Part shown: positions 26,801 to 38,900 of the stretch, piece after piece
How the letters are laid out: each line of letters opens with the position of its first letter
Numbering within the stretch: the stretch's first letter is position 1
Origin: Elgaria multicarinata webbii
Taxonomy: Eukaryota > Chordata > Lepidosauria > Squamata > Anguidae
Assembly: GCF_023053635.1 (NCBI RefSeq)
Contig: NC_086178.1
Coordinates: forward strand, 27,536,726 to 27,600,725
Length of the DNA stretch: 64,000 nucleotides
Direction: 5' to 3'
Notes under the pieces: model-generated
The model's input: the letters and a program-made list of their open reading frames with translations, nothing else
Told to the model about the DNA's origin: nothing
Databases searched by the model: none
Program-made: the position numbers and the translations under genes

Positions 26801-27965
26801 GAAGATTTGAAGCAGGCTTACTTTTAGAGAATGTAAGGGGGGGGAATTGCTCGCCCTCATAGGAGCGAGCCCTCATGACTTCGCAGGTATCACTGATCAG
26901 GGTGTGACTCATTTGAAAGGAGGCAAACCCAAGGCAGTGAATGAAGCAGCAGGCAACCTCCTTCTCACTGTATTGTTGAATCAGGTTTGAATGGTGCAGT
27001 CACATCTAGCACAGCAGAGATTGGAGGGAAGTGAGATTTTAAATTGTAGTGTCGATGTGGGTATCTTCTGTGTAGGTATGTATTGACTTTACAGGAACCT
27101 TTATTTCTTTATTGTGGCACATGAACAGTTCCTCCATGATACATGCTTTGGAAATGGATGCTTTAAAACTGCACAGAATTCTTCTTTGGGAAATGAGTGC
27201 TCAAAGCAAAGATAAAAGAAGCATGTTAAGGTAGCAAAAAGTTTCTTTGTAATGTAGGTAAAAAAAATCTCTTCCTAAAGAAAAGTTATATGAAACCTAA
27301 AAGCATTGGGTGTAATTAGTTGACCTAATAAAAACATTGGAATTACAAATAAGTGTATTCAGGACTTCATGCTGCCTATGACACGCATGATCTTTTCTAT
27401 TAAAATAACCAGTTTTTCTTATGACAATACACTCATTGCTTATGAGAAAATATTTTATAAGTATCTTTTGAATAACTAATCTTTAGTATACTTTTGGGTA
27501 TCTGGGGAGTTGGATCAAAGTAGATTTAATCCACAAAACCTATGGAATTAACCCAATAGAAATAGTGCCAGTAGTAGTTGTTGAGTAATGCCTCATCCTT
27601 ACTTAAATCAATGCTGCTTATGTCCTATCTGGTCATATAGCTCATATTTGAGAGGTTGCCATAAGCCTATTTCTTGCTTCATTAGAAGGTTGTGTCACTT
27701 TAAAGTATAGTTCCTTTGTAGCTTGACAGCCATAGAATTTTATAGGTTATGTGAGAGTTAGCAGCATATGACTAGATTTTGGCCGATTTTACTTGCATTA
27801 TATATAAAAATTTATAATTTACTTAAACTCCAATCTGTTAACATAGACATGTAATTAATAAATATATTATTATTAATAAGTTTTATTAAACAGGCTTAAA
27901 ATCTTTAAAGTATTATTTTTACGTCTCTTTATCTCAGTTTTATAAATGTTTCTTTTTATTTTTAG
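23812..27965 (+). other. TRIM59 intron 1
   Basis: A 4.15 kb intron with donor GTGAGT and acceptor TTTTTAG. It contains unique AT-rich sequence, a G run near 25563, and a short L2 tail at 26573-26632. No other gene was recognised. Confidence 0.65.
26573..26632 (+). repeat. L2 3' tail fragment
   Basis: cacccagagagcttcggcta, then ttgggcagtatagaaatt and (TAAA)n: the last 60 bases of an L2 element. Confidence 0.8.
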
Positions 27966-27968
27966 GAA

Positions 27969-29186
27969 ATGCATCATTTTGAAGAGGAACTAACATGTTC
28001 TATTTGCTATAGTATATTTGATGACCCCCGTGTACTGCCATGTTCACATACATTTTGTAGAAACTGTTTGGAGAGTGTTCTTCAGTTGTCAAGCAACTTT
28101 TCCATATGGAGACCATTAAGACTTCCACTGAAGTGTCCCAACTGTAGAAGTATTGTTGAAATTCCTCCAACTGGTACAGACGCTTTGCCTGTAAACTTTG
28201 CATTAAAAGCTATCATTGAAAAGTATCAGCAAGAGGATCATCCAGATGTTGCTACATGTAGTGAACATTATAGACAGCCACTAAATGTTTACTGTCTTCT
28301 AGACAAAAAATTAGTATGCGGCCATTGTCTTACAATAGGAAAACACCATGGCCATCCCATAGATGACCTTCAGAGTGCCTACATGAAAGAAAAGGCAACT
28401 CCTGGCAAACTCCTTGAGCAATTGACAGATAAACACTGGAGTGAAATATGTTTGCTTATTGAAAATCTGGAGACACAGAAAGCTCAATGTGAGAATATTA
28501 TTCAGGAGGATAAAAAAACTGTGTTGCAGTATTTTAAGAGACTGAATGATGCACTTGATCATAAAAAACAAGCTTTGCTTGCAGCTCTGGATGAAGTGAA
28601 CATACAGATAGTGGCAGAATATGAACCTCTCATTGAAAAGATGAAGGGAATACGAGAAGAGCAACTTGAACTAATGTCGCTGAATACATCTGTTCAGGAA
28701 GAGGAGTCTCCTCTTATTTTTCTGGAAAAGGTTGAAGATATCCGTCAGCGCGTTAAAGCTTTGAGGCAAAAACCATTACCAAATATTAAGCCGGTTGAAG
28801 TCTACCCTCGAATAGGACAGGTGCTGAAAGATGTGTGGACCAAAAATGAAATTAGTCAGATCAACAAGATTCTTATTCCCAAAATAAAGCTGATTTCAAA
28901 AAGAAAAGTATGCAGCCATGGCTGTGAAAAGAATAAACAATCTAAAGAATTTTTCTGGCCCTTAAGCCCTCTGTCAGTTATGCTATTTTTTTTTGTTCTG
29001 GCTGTTGTCTTCTTTAACCAGCATTTATTGTCATTTGTAAATGAGACTGCCTTTCCGTATTTTGTGGGTGCCTTGCAAATAGTTTATCAAGACCTAAGTA
29101 AGAGGTTGAAGATAGTGGTGGAAACTTTGTGGCATACTTCAAATCTTCTACTTGAATATCTATGTAGAATAGTTCCTTCGATGTGA
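27969..29186 (+). CDS. TRIM59: TRIM59, tripartite motif-containing E3 ubiquitin ligase
   Basis: This is a complete 405-residue protein in one exon, close to the 403 residues of human TRIM59. The RING finger is visible as C10, C13, C25, H27, C30, C33, C56 and C59 (CSICYSIF ... LPCSHTFCRNC ... LKCPNC). A B-box follows at about residues 94-135 (CSEHYRQPLNVYC ... CGHCLTIGKHHGHP), then a coiled coil at about 150-250. A single hydrophobic segment, about 330-348 (SVMLFFFVLAVVFFN), anchors it in the membrane, as is characteristic of TRIM59. The family member localises to the endoplasmic reticulum and promotes ubiquitination in innate signalling and growth control. The ATG lies three bases after the acceptor TTTTTAG at 27965. 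The neighbour SMC4 converges from the right. No damage is seen. Confidence 0.97.
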   Translation: MHHFEEELTCSICYSIFDDPRVLPCSHTFCRNCLESVLQLSSNFSIWRPLRLPLKCPNCRSIVEIPPTGTDALPVNFALKAIIEKYQQEDHPDVATCSEHYRQPLNVYCLLDKKLVCGHCLTIGKHHGHPIDDLQSAYMKEKATPGKLLEQLTDKHWSEICLLIENLETQKAQCENIIQEDKKTVLQYFKRLNDALDHKKQALLAALDEVNIQIVAEYEPLIEKMKGIREEQLELMSLNTSVQEEESPLIFLEKVEDIRQRVKALRQKPLPNIKPVEVYPRIGQVLKDVWTKNEISQINKILIPKIKLISKRKVCSHGCEKNKQSKEFFWPLSPLSVMLFFFVLAVVFFNQHLLSFVNETAFPYFVGALQIVYQDLSKRLKIVVETLWHTSNLLLEYLCRIVPSM

Positions 29187-30205
29187 ATATTTCAAATAGC
29201 AACTTTTGCTGTGTTAAGAACAATATAAAGCCCCTTATGGATTATTTTAATTTTTTTAACCCTTTTTTTAGCTTGATGCTTAAACATAATATGGTAGCAA
29301 TTAAACACTAATAGAGTCAACTATGAAGTTATCACAGTATTGCAAACAGAAATACCAGCAACGATGTTTAGTTATTGGGATGAATATTGTATTAAAAAAG
29401 AACCAATTCTTTGGAATTTCTAGTCTTGAAATGTGTGCACAGGCTACCTCTCACTAATATGCCTATAAATGGAGATTAGATGTCCCATAAAGGCAGGTTG
29501 GTAGTCAAGGCAGACTTTGGCTTGACTGGATATCTACTGCTAATATAGCATGTACTGTCCTTTCTAACCTTCACAATTTTCATAGTCAACATTTCTTACT
29601 AAATATCTTTTTTATGCACAAAGAGCTAGCCATGTTAGCGAACATAGATATCCTATGGGAAAATCTATTTTAATTTTTTTCTATCTGCTAGTTAAGACAG
29701 CTAACAGCTATTATCAAGTACAAATAAAAAGAATGGTCATTGGTATTGAAATAAATATAGTCATGTTTGACTAACCCCAGCATTGCTTTCATAGGCCCAG
29801 TTCAACCTGGTGCAGAGTGTTTGAAATCTAAACCAGGTTGTAGCTAGTTACTCAACTGCCAACCATACCACATATCATTTTTAGCAATTGAATGATGGGC
29901 AACTTCACATGAATATATTCCCAATGGAGCAGTTCTTATGGGATTTGTCCATCATGCAGGTGTTTATCTGTTGTCTGACTTACATCTGTCATCTACTTCT
30001 TAAGGATTATGGGGTCACTTTATTCTAGTGTATTCATCCTTTTAATTCTTAAAATTTGTAATGAAGATATTTTTTCCCAGGTTGTGGGAATTCAGAATTT
30101 GTACTTTTCAGTGTCCTAAATATTTTAATCTTCATCTCGGATAACTATTTACCATTATTTTAAAACTATTTCTGAAAGTATTTTAAATAAAAAGTCAAGA
30201 AAAAG
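29187..30205 (+). other. TRIM59: TRIM59 3' UTR (end inferred)
   Basis: Unique AT-rich sequence after the stop codon. AATAAA signals are at 29723-29728 and 30186-30191; the second is followed by little further conserved-looking sequence and is a plausible end. The true end is not determined. Confidence 0.45.
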
Positions 30206-30366
30206 AATTATGTTCTTGGTTAACATTTAGACTAAAGTTGGTTAGAGTAAATTGTGGCAACTTTTCAGTTTGTGACTGGTTTACACATAATGCGGCCCAA
30301 TTATTTGTTTTAGCTATGGGTTATGTGCGAACCCCAGCTGCGTGAATGAACTATGTTAACTATGAA

Positions 30367-30480
30367 CAACCCAGTGTTAATCCTATGTAGAGTAGACCCA
30401 TTAAAATGAATGAAACATATTAGTCATGACCAATGTCTCATTCATTTCAGTGGGTCCTATATAGGGCTAACATTGGATGG
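30367..30480. mobile_element. Palindromic MITE, about 114 bp
   Basis: Left arm ccagtgttaatcctatgtag, agtagacccatt and gaatgaaaca is complementary to the right arm (tctcattcatttcagtgggt, cctatatagggctaacattgg). The arms differ at several positions, so it is older than the palindrome at 51922. Confidence 0.6.
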
Positions 30481-32009
30481 TACCCAGGGTTTCTTGTTCG
30501 GTTGTGAACTCAGGATTGTTTGAAGCATGAGTTATTCTTAAATGTGATACAGAGGTGGTGGGCAAGAACAGTAAAACAGCCCAGCCACTCCTTGTGCTAT
30601 TACTACAGCATTACAAAGCTATTTGGGATACATGGAGGGAGCTGGTGAAAAAGAGCAAACGCAAGGATTAGCCCACAGGTGTTGTTGAATCATGGGTTCT
30701 TCTTACATCCAAATCTGAGACTATGGATTAACTGGATTGCTAAGCATGAACAACCCACCAAGACTACCCGATAGGCTGTTACGTTCCAACTCAGAATTGT
30801 GGGTTGTTTTGTCAGGCGACATACTCTTCACTCCCTCCCCAGAGATCCTACATTGCCTTTTTCACCGTTGTTGCCAGCAGTGAGGAATGAGAGATCTGTA
30901 TTAGGATCACTATACTGGTATGTGCCCTGACGAATCACATGCAACCCTCAGGACCAAAAATGTTGTGGGCCCGTCTTAAGTCATGCCCATTAAGCTGTTG
31001 GATCTGTTGTCACTACTCCTGGGCAGCAGAGCTGCTGCTTGTCTCAGAAGAAAGGGTGAGCAGCTTCTTTAGAAAGAGGGCACCTCTCTATCCCTCTCTA
31101 TTTTGTTCCTACCTCAGAGCTAGCTTTCAGTGCTGCCAATGAAAGAGTGGAGCTGTTTGTGAAGAGAAGGAATTAGATGAAGTTACCATCTGTTTAAAAT
31201 GCTGCAATGATGTTTCAGAGACACTACTTTCTTTGTGAAAAACAATATATTTCTTACCCGCCTTTACCTTACCCAGGTGTTTATTCTGGATGTAACACTG
31301 GTGAGGCCCAGAGTCTCTAACCTCAATAGCTATCTTAAACACAACCAAGAGGAGCCAGTTCTTTTCACACTGCACTAGGTTAATGGCCCCTTCTCCAATT
31401 AACCCTAATCTGTTACTGCTTGCATATTCACACTTTAGAGGCCTGAGTTCTGCTCAGCTTTTCCCACACATTGGCCATGCAGCTCATGATGGGAAGGATC
31501 AGCTTGCTCAAGAGAAAAGACAGATCACTCCTCTTTCTTCCATATGTCTGCTCTACCACAGAGGCGGTGAGGAGGAAAGGCAGTCCAGAGCAATCATTTT
31601 TTTGGTAAAGAGTGCAGAGATTAAGAGGGCTCCATGGAAACCTGTTTGGTATATTACTTCTAGCATCATATCAGTTTAGTATCCAATTTTATCTAGTTGA
31701 TGCTGGATGCCATTTATAGTTGTTGAAGTAATGTGAGTGCTGTCCCCCAAACTGATTGAAGAGAGCATTGCTTGCCTCCTCTGCAAAATTTTAGTCATCT
31801 GTTTGTTGTGAGGCTTTACATAATGCTCTGAGGTATGGCTGAGCAAAAGGTCACCCACTTTCTGTCACTTCTAGCCCAAAAGCACAAAGGTGAGGGAAAT
31901 GTGTATCAGAACAGAAGCATTCACCAGTCTCTTGCTTTTCCTGCTCTAAGAGGCAAAATACAGGAAGCTATACCAGGAGAGGAAGGCTCTTTTCCCTAGG
32001 TCGGGGCAC

Positions 32010-32100
32010 AACCAAAGCAAGGGCTTTGTCCCTGGCAGCCAACATGACCAACAGTTATAGTCCAAAATAGCTGGAGGGCAGTAGGTTGGGGAAGGCTGGT
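32010..32100. repeat. Dispersed palindromic repeat, partial copy
   Basis: The blocks ccaacatgaccaacagttat and agtccaaaatagctggaggg match the reverse form of the family seen near 6700 and 9330. Confidence 0.5.
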
Positions 32101-32492
32101 ATACACTAACTGGCAATAGCTCCCCAAGGTTTCCATCAGAGGACTTTCCCAGCTCTTCTTGAAGATGTCAGGCTTGAATCTGGGGCCAGCTGTCCCACTT
32201 AAATATTGCCCCACCCCAGAACCACTGGAGAATATAAGCAAATCTCCAAGAAGCAACATGGAAAGCTTACCGTTGCTAAAGAGGCTATGGTTTGTTCTGC
32301 AACCATCTGCATGTACAACATAAACAGCTCTCACCTATAGTTCCCATGTATTAAAACAGTTTCTTGCCTGTTGGTCATGTATTTCCATTTTTATCTTCAA
32401 GAACTACCCCCCTACAGTAGCAAAAAACCCTACATACATCAGTTGATTTGTTATAATTTTATTTTAACACACAAAAATACAGTATAAAATGC

Positions 32493-32498
32493 TTTATT
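32493..32498 (-). terminator. SMC4: SMC4 poly(A) signal
   Basis: AATAAA on the minus strand lies about 262 nt after the SMC4 stop codon at 32760. It is the first such hexamer downstream and a reasonable 3' end. Confidence 0.55.
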
Positions 32499-32759
32499 AA
32501 AAAATCAACCACTCTTACCTCCCAAAAGTGTACTGCTGCTGAATGATAACTGTGATGGTTAACCACACAATAATTTGATCCCAGTTCTATTTTAAACATT
32601 ACTTCAGAGCTTAAGTGGGTTCATGTTTTTAATAGGATAAAGGACCCTAAGTAAGATGCTAAATTTTAAAACCATTTACAAACTGGTGTTAAGCTGAATA
32701 TTGCGGATATGTTCATTAGAGAAAGCTACTGGTTAAAATAAAAAAAACTATTTCCACAT

Positions 32760-32936
32760 TCAGAAACATCCTACAGAACCAAGTTCAGCATGTCCTTTTG
32801 ATGCAATCACTTTAGGATTTGTTGCAACACTTTTTGTTGTATTATAAGTTTTGTAAATACCAATTAGTCTGTCTGCAATTTCAAACATGTTGTTCCGCAG
32901 AGAAATAATGATGAATTGTGCATTTTTCGTTTGTTC
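32760..32936 (-). CDS. SMC4: SMC4 terminal coding exon
   Basis: After acceptor CTTGCAG the exon reads [20 protein letters not shown] and ends [15 protein letters not shown] then stop. Human SMC4 as I recall it ends IASKGLC, so this tail is about eight residues longer. The exon forms the last beta strand and helix of the ATPase head. Confidence 0.95.
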   Translation of the reverse strand, partial: EQTKNAQFIIISLRNNMFEIADRLIGIYKTYNTTKSVATNPKVIASKGHAELGSVGCF

Positions 32937-35900
32937 CTGCAAGTTAAAATATATTTTGCATTAGTATTTGTAGTAATACATTTTGAAGATTGCAATGAGG
33001 CTCCCTTTCCTTGTTATCCTGTTTACATCCTTGCTGATTACTAGTAATAGTAGTAGTAATGTTTGATACTGAACTGAGGATCAGGACTACTTCCTCTCCC
33101 CCATTGGCTTAGAGAAGGGCAGAGCTAATATTTTCACTTGGCCTTTCTAACAGGGAAGATGGTGAGAATTGCCTGCATCCCTCAAGTTGGTAGTACTGCA
33201 CTGCAGCCCTGCAGATAAAACTAAACTAGGGCTTGTGACCTTTTAAAAGCTAGGACACAGTTAAGTCATCTTGTTCAAGGCTGAAATGTAAAAGATGACA
33301 AAACTGAGCCTGGATGCACGTACCAGCAGCAAATCCTGGGGTTAATTAACCTATAATTTGCTGTGGTATGTGCCAGGTGTGTTCAACCTTTTTTCATATT
33401 TAACCCCTAATTGGGGTGTTGCAACATCACATCTGAACCCAGGCACTATAGGTTCATTATGTTAACTGTGGGTTATTTAACGCACAATTAAAGTATAGTG
33501 CCTGAGTTTGGATGTTATGTGGCACACCCCAATCAACTCGATCAGGGGTTGAATATTTAAAATGGCTATGGAACATGACCAGCACGTGCAAATGTAGTCT
33601 TACGTCCCAGGCATTAAACATCTGGGAAACACTACGGCGCTTTTCTACTTTGATAGTAAACTGATTTCTAAAGTACAATAATAGAAATCTAAAAACCTAA
33701 AATTACTGGCAGAAATGTCTTCATCTGGAGCTGAAAAGGTTTGAGATGATTCCATAAACAGTATGCTACAACTGAGAAGAGCCTCTTTCTTGAAGCCATC
33801 CACCAAACTTCATTTGGTGGAGGGACTTGGAAGAGGGCTCCTGCAGATGACTTAAGGCTCCGGGAGGGTACAAATAGGAGATGTTCCATTAGATACTCTG
33901 GCCCCAAGCAATTTAGGGCTTTAAATGTCAACAGTCATGTTAAGTTGCAATTCTTTCAATTAACCTTCGGAAGTAGTATCAGAATTTAGGATAACAGCAT
34001 AAAAATAATAAAAAATAAAAACTCTCAAGGAACAGATGGTTAAGAAACCCACTACTGCCAGTAATGATAGACTATTTTACATTTTATTGAATCTGAGATG
34101 ACACACTAATATAAGCCTTTATAAAAATATAAACACCCATTCTCTGGCTTCACAGGCTAGAAGCAAGGCATACGGCTGCATTATACGTAGTAAGGTACAC
34201 ACAACAGTGGTACTACCTTATACTTAGCCTGTCGCATACTCCCAAAAAGGTTGGCTACCACTACCCTTAATAAACCTCAACTATCCAAAAGTGAAAAATG
34301 CTAATGCTTCTGAAAGTACTACTATTTATAGATATACATCACGGCTGCATACTCAAGTTCTGGGGTTGGCGACATGGAGCTTGCAGGTGCCCACCAAGAT
34401 CTCCAAATGTTCCCACAACTGGCTTTTCCTTACCTCTATTGAATGATGCGATCTAGATCCATTGACTTTAATAGTGGTAAAGAAAAAGGGTGCCCTGCCC
34501 AAAAATGGCTTAAGAACAGAGGTGGGGAAGTCCACCCCTACCAAGGACCCATGGGGCAACAGGTTCCTTGGCAGTGGGTGGCCTTCCCTCCCCTCCAGCA
34601 GTTTTTCAGCAGGAGACCCTTTCGCCCCGTTCTATCAAAGTGAATGTAGTAAAACCCTCATAAACGTCAATAGAAATGGAGACAAGTCCTATGCAAACAG
34701 CTGGATAAAAGGCAAAAAATGAGAGAATCCAGGAGAGGGACCAGAAAAAAATGACAAATATGCCCACCATTCCCTCAAAATGACAAATGTGCCCAGTGGC
34801 CTGAAAAAGTTAACTACTCCTGGTCAAGATCTTTTCCAGTTCATTTATGCAAAACTAGCATTAGTTGATACTTATCAAAATACGTTACGTTTGAATAATA
34901 ATCGACTTCTATAATACTTACATATATGTAAAATGCTACAATGGATACATTTTTAAAATCAAGGGCTGCATCAATTTCATCCATGAAGTAAAGGGGAGTT
35001 GGTTTGTAATGATGCAGAGCAAAAACCAAAGCCAGTGAGCTAAGTGTCTTCTCTCCACCCGACAAGTTAAATATCTTTTTCCAGCTTTTCTTTGGTGGCC
35101 GAACACTGAAACAATGAGCATATTCAAGGGCTTAAAATTATTTAGTTTCACTTTAATATCACCACGCTTTAAGCATGTAAGAAGCACATTGTCTCAGTAA
35201 TTTTACTATAGGGCTGTATTTTAGATCGGTATTATCATCTTCACATTCTTGATTAGGGGCTAAGGATCAGAGAATGATGGCTAGTCATCATAGGTCAGGC
35301 AAACAAGTTTGGTGAAATTTGAACCCCAGACTTCTTGGCTCTTAGCCACTCCTCTATGTTTTTCAGTTGAAATATGCTTGAACATTAGAAGCTGTGTTAT
35401 ACAGTCATCTAGCCCTGTACTGTCTACTCTGACTGGCAACAACTTTCTATAATCCGCAGGTCATCTCCATCCCTGGCATCAGAGTTTCTTTTTACTGGAG
35501 ATGCTAGCAAATGAACATGCATGCAAAGCATATAGAATCATAGAATAGTAGAGTTGGAAGAGGCCTATAAGGCCATTGAGTCCAACCCCCTGCTCAATGC
35601 AGGAATCCACCCTGTTCTGCCAGGTTTGGTTAAAGCTTTTCTGGTTAACCAATAAATTATACTGATATTGTTTTCACTATACAAAAGGCCCTAGTTAATG
35701 TAAAAATGCAGAAAGCAGGTTGTCGAAATTCAGATTTTAAGGATTTAGAATCTCATTCACTTTCCCTTGAGTTTATTCTACAATTAAAGACATTGCCAAG
35801 CACAGAATGCCACAGTAGCAACATTAGCAGAAACTTTTCTGAATTCACATAACTATTCTGAATGCCATCAATTAAGCATACCGGTAGGTGTGGAATTCAA

Positions 35901-38900
35901 GTCCCTCATTCATGAACATCTGCTAAGATATTCCAAGACACTCGTGAGATATCTCTTATCTTTTGCCATTTAGCTGATAACAGAAGCAAAAACTTCAGAA
36001 CTCCTCCTTGGGATGGGGGCAGGGAGGTGAGGGAGTGTGAGTCTGTGGGGAGGCTAGGCTTGCTCTTGTAATGCTAGCCTATGGTGTAATGTTATGTCTG
36101 AACCTGCCCTGACTGGTTAATCCTGTAATAAATATTTAATGAGATAAAGTATGCCACATAGTTTGTAAAATGAGCGTCATGTTTTCAAAATGACTTCATT
36201 TAACTTAAGAAAATTACAGACAACACCAACCTGAACATGATTCCTTCAGAGAAAGGATCCAAACTATCTACAAGCTCTAGTTCTGCATCTCCTCCTAATG
36301 TAAGCATTTGGTAATTTTCCTTTAGCTTGTTTGTTATTACATTAAATCCTGCCATAAACTCATTAAGCCTATTTTTTCTAAGATCTTCATAAGCTTCTCT
36401 GAAGTTGTCTCGCTCCGTGGTAATTTCATCCAACTCTGCCACACGTTTTAGGTACAATTCTTCCTAAAAGTTTAAAATAAAAAGTAAGTGAAACAATGCA
36501 CCATACTTAAAATGACATTTACATTTAATATAGCTGATTTAACAACTACAGTTTTAAACACACATGTTTTCTGTTGGCCCATAGTTGTATGCTTATACAA
36601 TTTAGCTAGCTAATCATGGTACCCATTTAGTAACTGTGTGTTGTGTGTTAACATATTTGAGAAAAATATTTATGTCTTGCAAACAATGCATATGCAATTT
36701 TGCATCTTCCATATGAATCTTAAATGTTCAGAAGAGAATAACTATGAACAAAACATGCAAGTCAGAATTAATTCACATTGACAGCAGAAACTCAACACAC
36801 TTTTAGTATATAAAAAGATCTGGATAGCTCAATGTGGTTTTATTGCATATGCATCGTTTTTCCGAACAAGGACATTTACAAGAATAGTCTATAGTCCATC
36901 TCCTTTTCTCTGGTCTCTCACTCTAATGCAATCTACTTTTACAAAGCTAGAGGTCCTATTACCCCAATTCTACGAATAGAAGATAAAGAGATTTCCACTA
37001 GAATGCAATTTTTCACGAAGGGAATTGCATTGAGCAGGGGGGGTTGGCCTCGATGGCCTTGTAGGCCCCTTCCAACTCTGCTATTCTATGATTCTACCGG
37101 CCCACAAAGAGAAATGTTTGTATTCTCAGTTGTTTTTATCTCACTCTGGCAATGTTTTGAGCTGTGGCACCTGATGAAGGGTAATTGATCCTTTAGCTCT
37201 GATTTCAAGATTGCTGTTGCAGGATGAATGTGAATTCAAACAGTAAGACTCCCACATGAGGGGAAATTACACTCTTTGAGGTGACACACTATGGACAATC
37301 CAGTTGTATATAAACCCACTTTGTGTCTGGTGTGCAGATGCATCACATGATTCATCTCAAACACTTAACTTGTTTATAAACATGGTTTCCACAGGAACTA
37401 GTGTTGTTACACAGCTCTTTCTAAGTAGGGGCTTTACTAATCACAAATAGAAATTTCAGTCATGATAATCTCACACCACAGATCTATAGTTGGGTGTAAG
37501 AGTTCTAAAATAATATAGGAAAAATTAAATAAATACATACCTTTTTATTATATTCATCAATGGCACCCAAGTTTGGTTTCATTTCATGACACTGAGCTTC
37601 TAAAAGAGCAATCTGATTGGTTATAATATCCGTATCTTTAATAGCCTCGAGTTCTTCTTGACCGAACATTGGAAGCTCTTCAACTTGTTTGTCTTCCACA
37701 GAATGCAGCGATAGTTTTGATATCTAAAATATATTTTAAGCAATTAAAGAGCAAGCAAATTTTATGTATTATATAACTATAAATGTACTGAGAAGTTCTG
37801 AACTTTAAACTTGTTCTCCTAGCATACAATTTATTACCCATTTGTCCAGAAATTCCTATTCCTAGCAAAGATATAGATTAAGTATTCAACATGCTGTCTT
37901 TTTGATTTGGTATTTTAATATTGTTGGTGTCTTGGTTTTTTTTAATACTGTACATCACTTTGAATAGCTTGTTAAAAATCCATATATAAATACTAAAAGT
38001 ATTATATGCAGGGAAGTGGTTGCTTGAGAGGGGGATGAAGCACTCCCTCCCTCAAGCAGACTGTTGCATTTCCATGCAAGGTCTGGAGGAGGGTGTTTTG
38101 CCTCCTTTGTGTCCAGAGTAGAATGCAAGAGAACTACCACACAACATATTGCATATCTATGCTGGTCCTGAAAGAAGCAAAGTGCTGTCCTCCAAGCTCA
38201 ACACAAAAACCAAGGGCCCTGCCACTGCCACAAACTTTTAGGCATCCCCCAGTATTTCTATGTTGGGTATGGAAGGCAGGAAGTTCCCTCTTGCCCAATC
38301 TACGATGTCCTCTATATTCTCTTTTAGTGACAGAGATACATCTTCATCTTCTTTTGGACACCATGTCAATTTTCTAGCTCTCATTATGTGATGCATATGC
38401 ATCTTTAAGTGAAGTGCAGCAGGGTAATCTAAAAGTACGTTGAAGCACATAAGGAAATTCAAGCTCGGGTCAAATTAGATTACCCTAATTGCGGGGTGGG
38501 TGGGTGTGGAGAGCGGGGAAGGGTTTAAATCCTTTCCTTTGACAACTGACCAGTGCAAATCAATGCATCTTCCACTTCCCACTACTGCACTAATAAGACG
38601 GCAACATCTCAACATGTATCTGATCACATCAACATTTTACAACTGTTTCAAATCAGTTCTCAAATTAACAGCCTAAATTAAATCTCATTATTAAACTATT
38701 AATACATAATAAACTGTTTATTACCTCCTTCTGCCAATACTTAATCTTTGATTGATGCTCTGCAACATGACTGTCTAGCTGTTCAATTTTAAGTCTAATA
38801 CTAAGAGCTGCCTCTTGAAGCAAATGCTCTTCTTCTTGGATAGTTTTAATCTCTTGAAGCACAGAGCGATGCTTTTCTTGAATCTCTGGTAAGGACCCCT

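Larger units (their letters stand above)
30206..32492. other. Spacer between converging TRIM59 and SMC4
   Basis: Holds a palindromic MITE at 30367-30480 and a dispersed palindromic repeat near 32010-32100. No gene is recognised. Several short open frames on both strands have no motif. Confidence 0.6.
32937..34921 (-). other. SMC4 last intron
   Basis: A 2 kb intron with a complex inverted-repeat element at 33310-33575 and an antisense L2 fragment at 33700-33930. The remainder shows nothing recognisable. Confidence 0.7.
35106..36230 (-). other. SMC4 intron with SINE and CR1 remnants
   Basis: A 1.1 kb intron containing an antisense tRNA-derived SINE (about 35240-35370) and an antisense CR1 tail (35533-35615). 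Nothing else was recognised. Confidence 0.7.
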
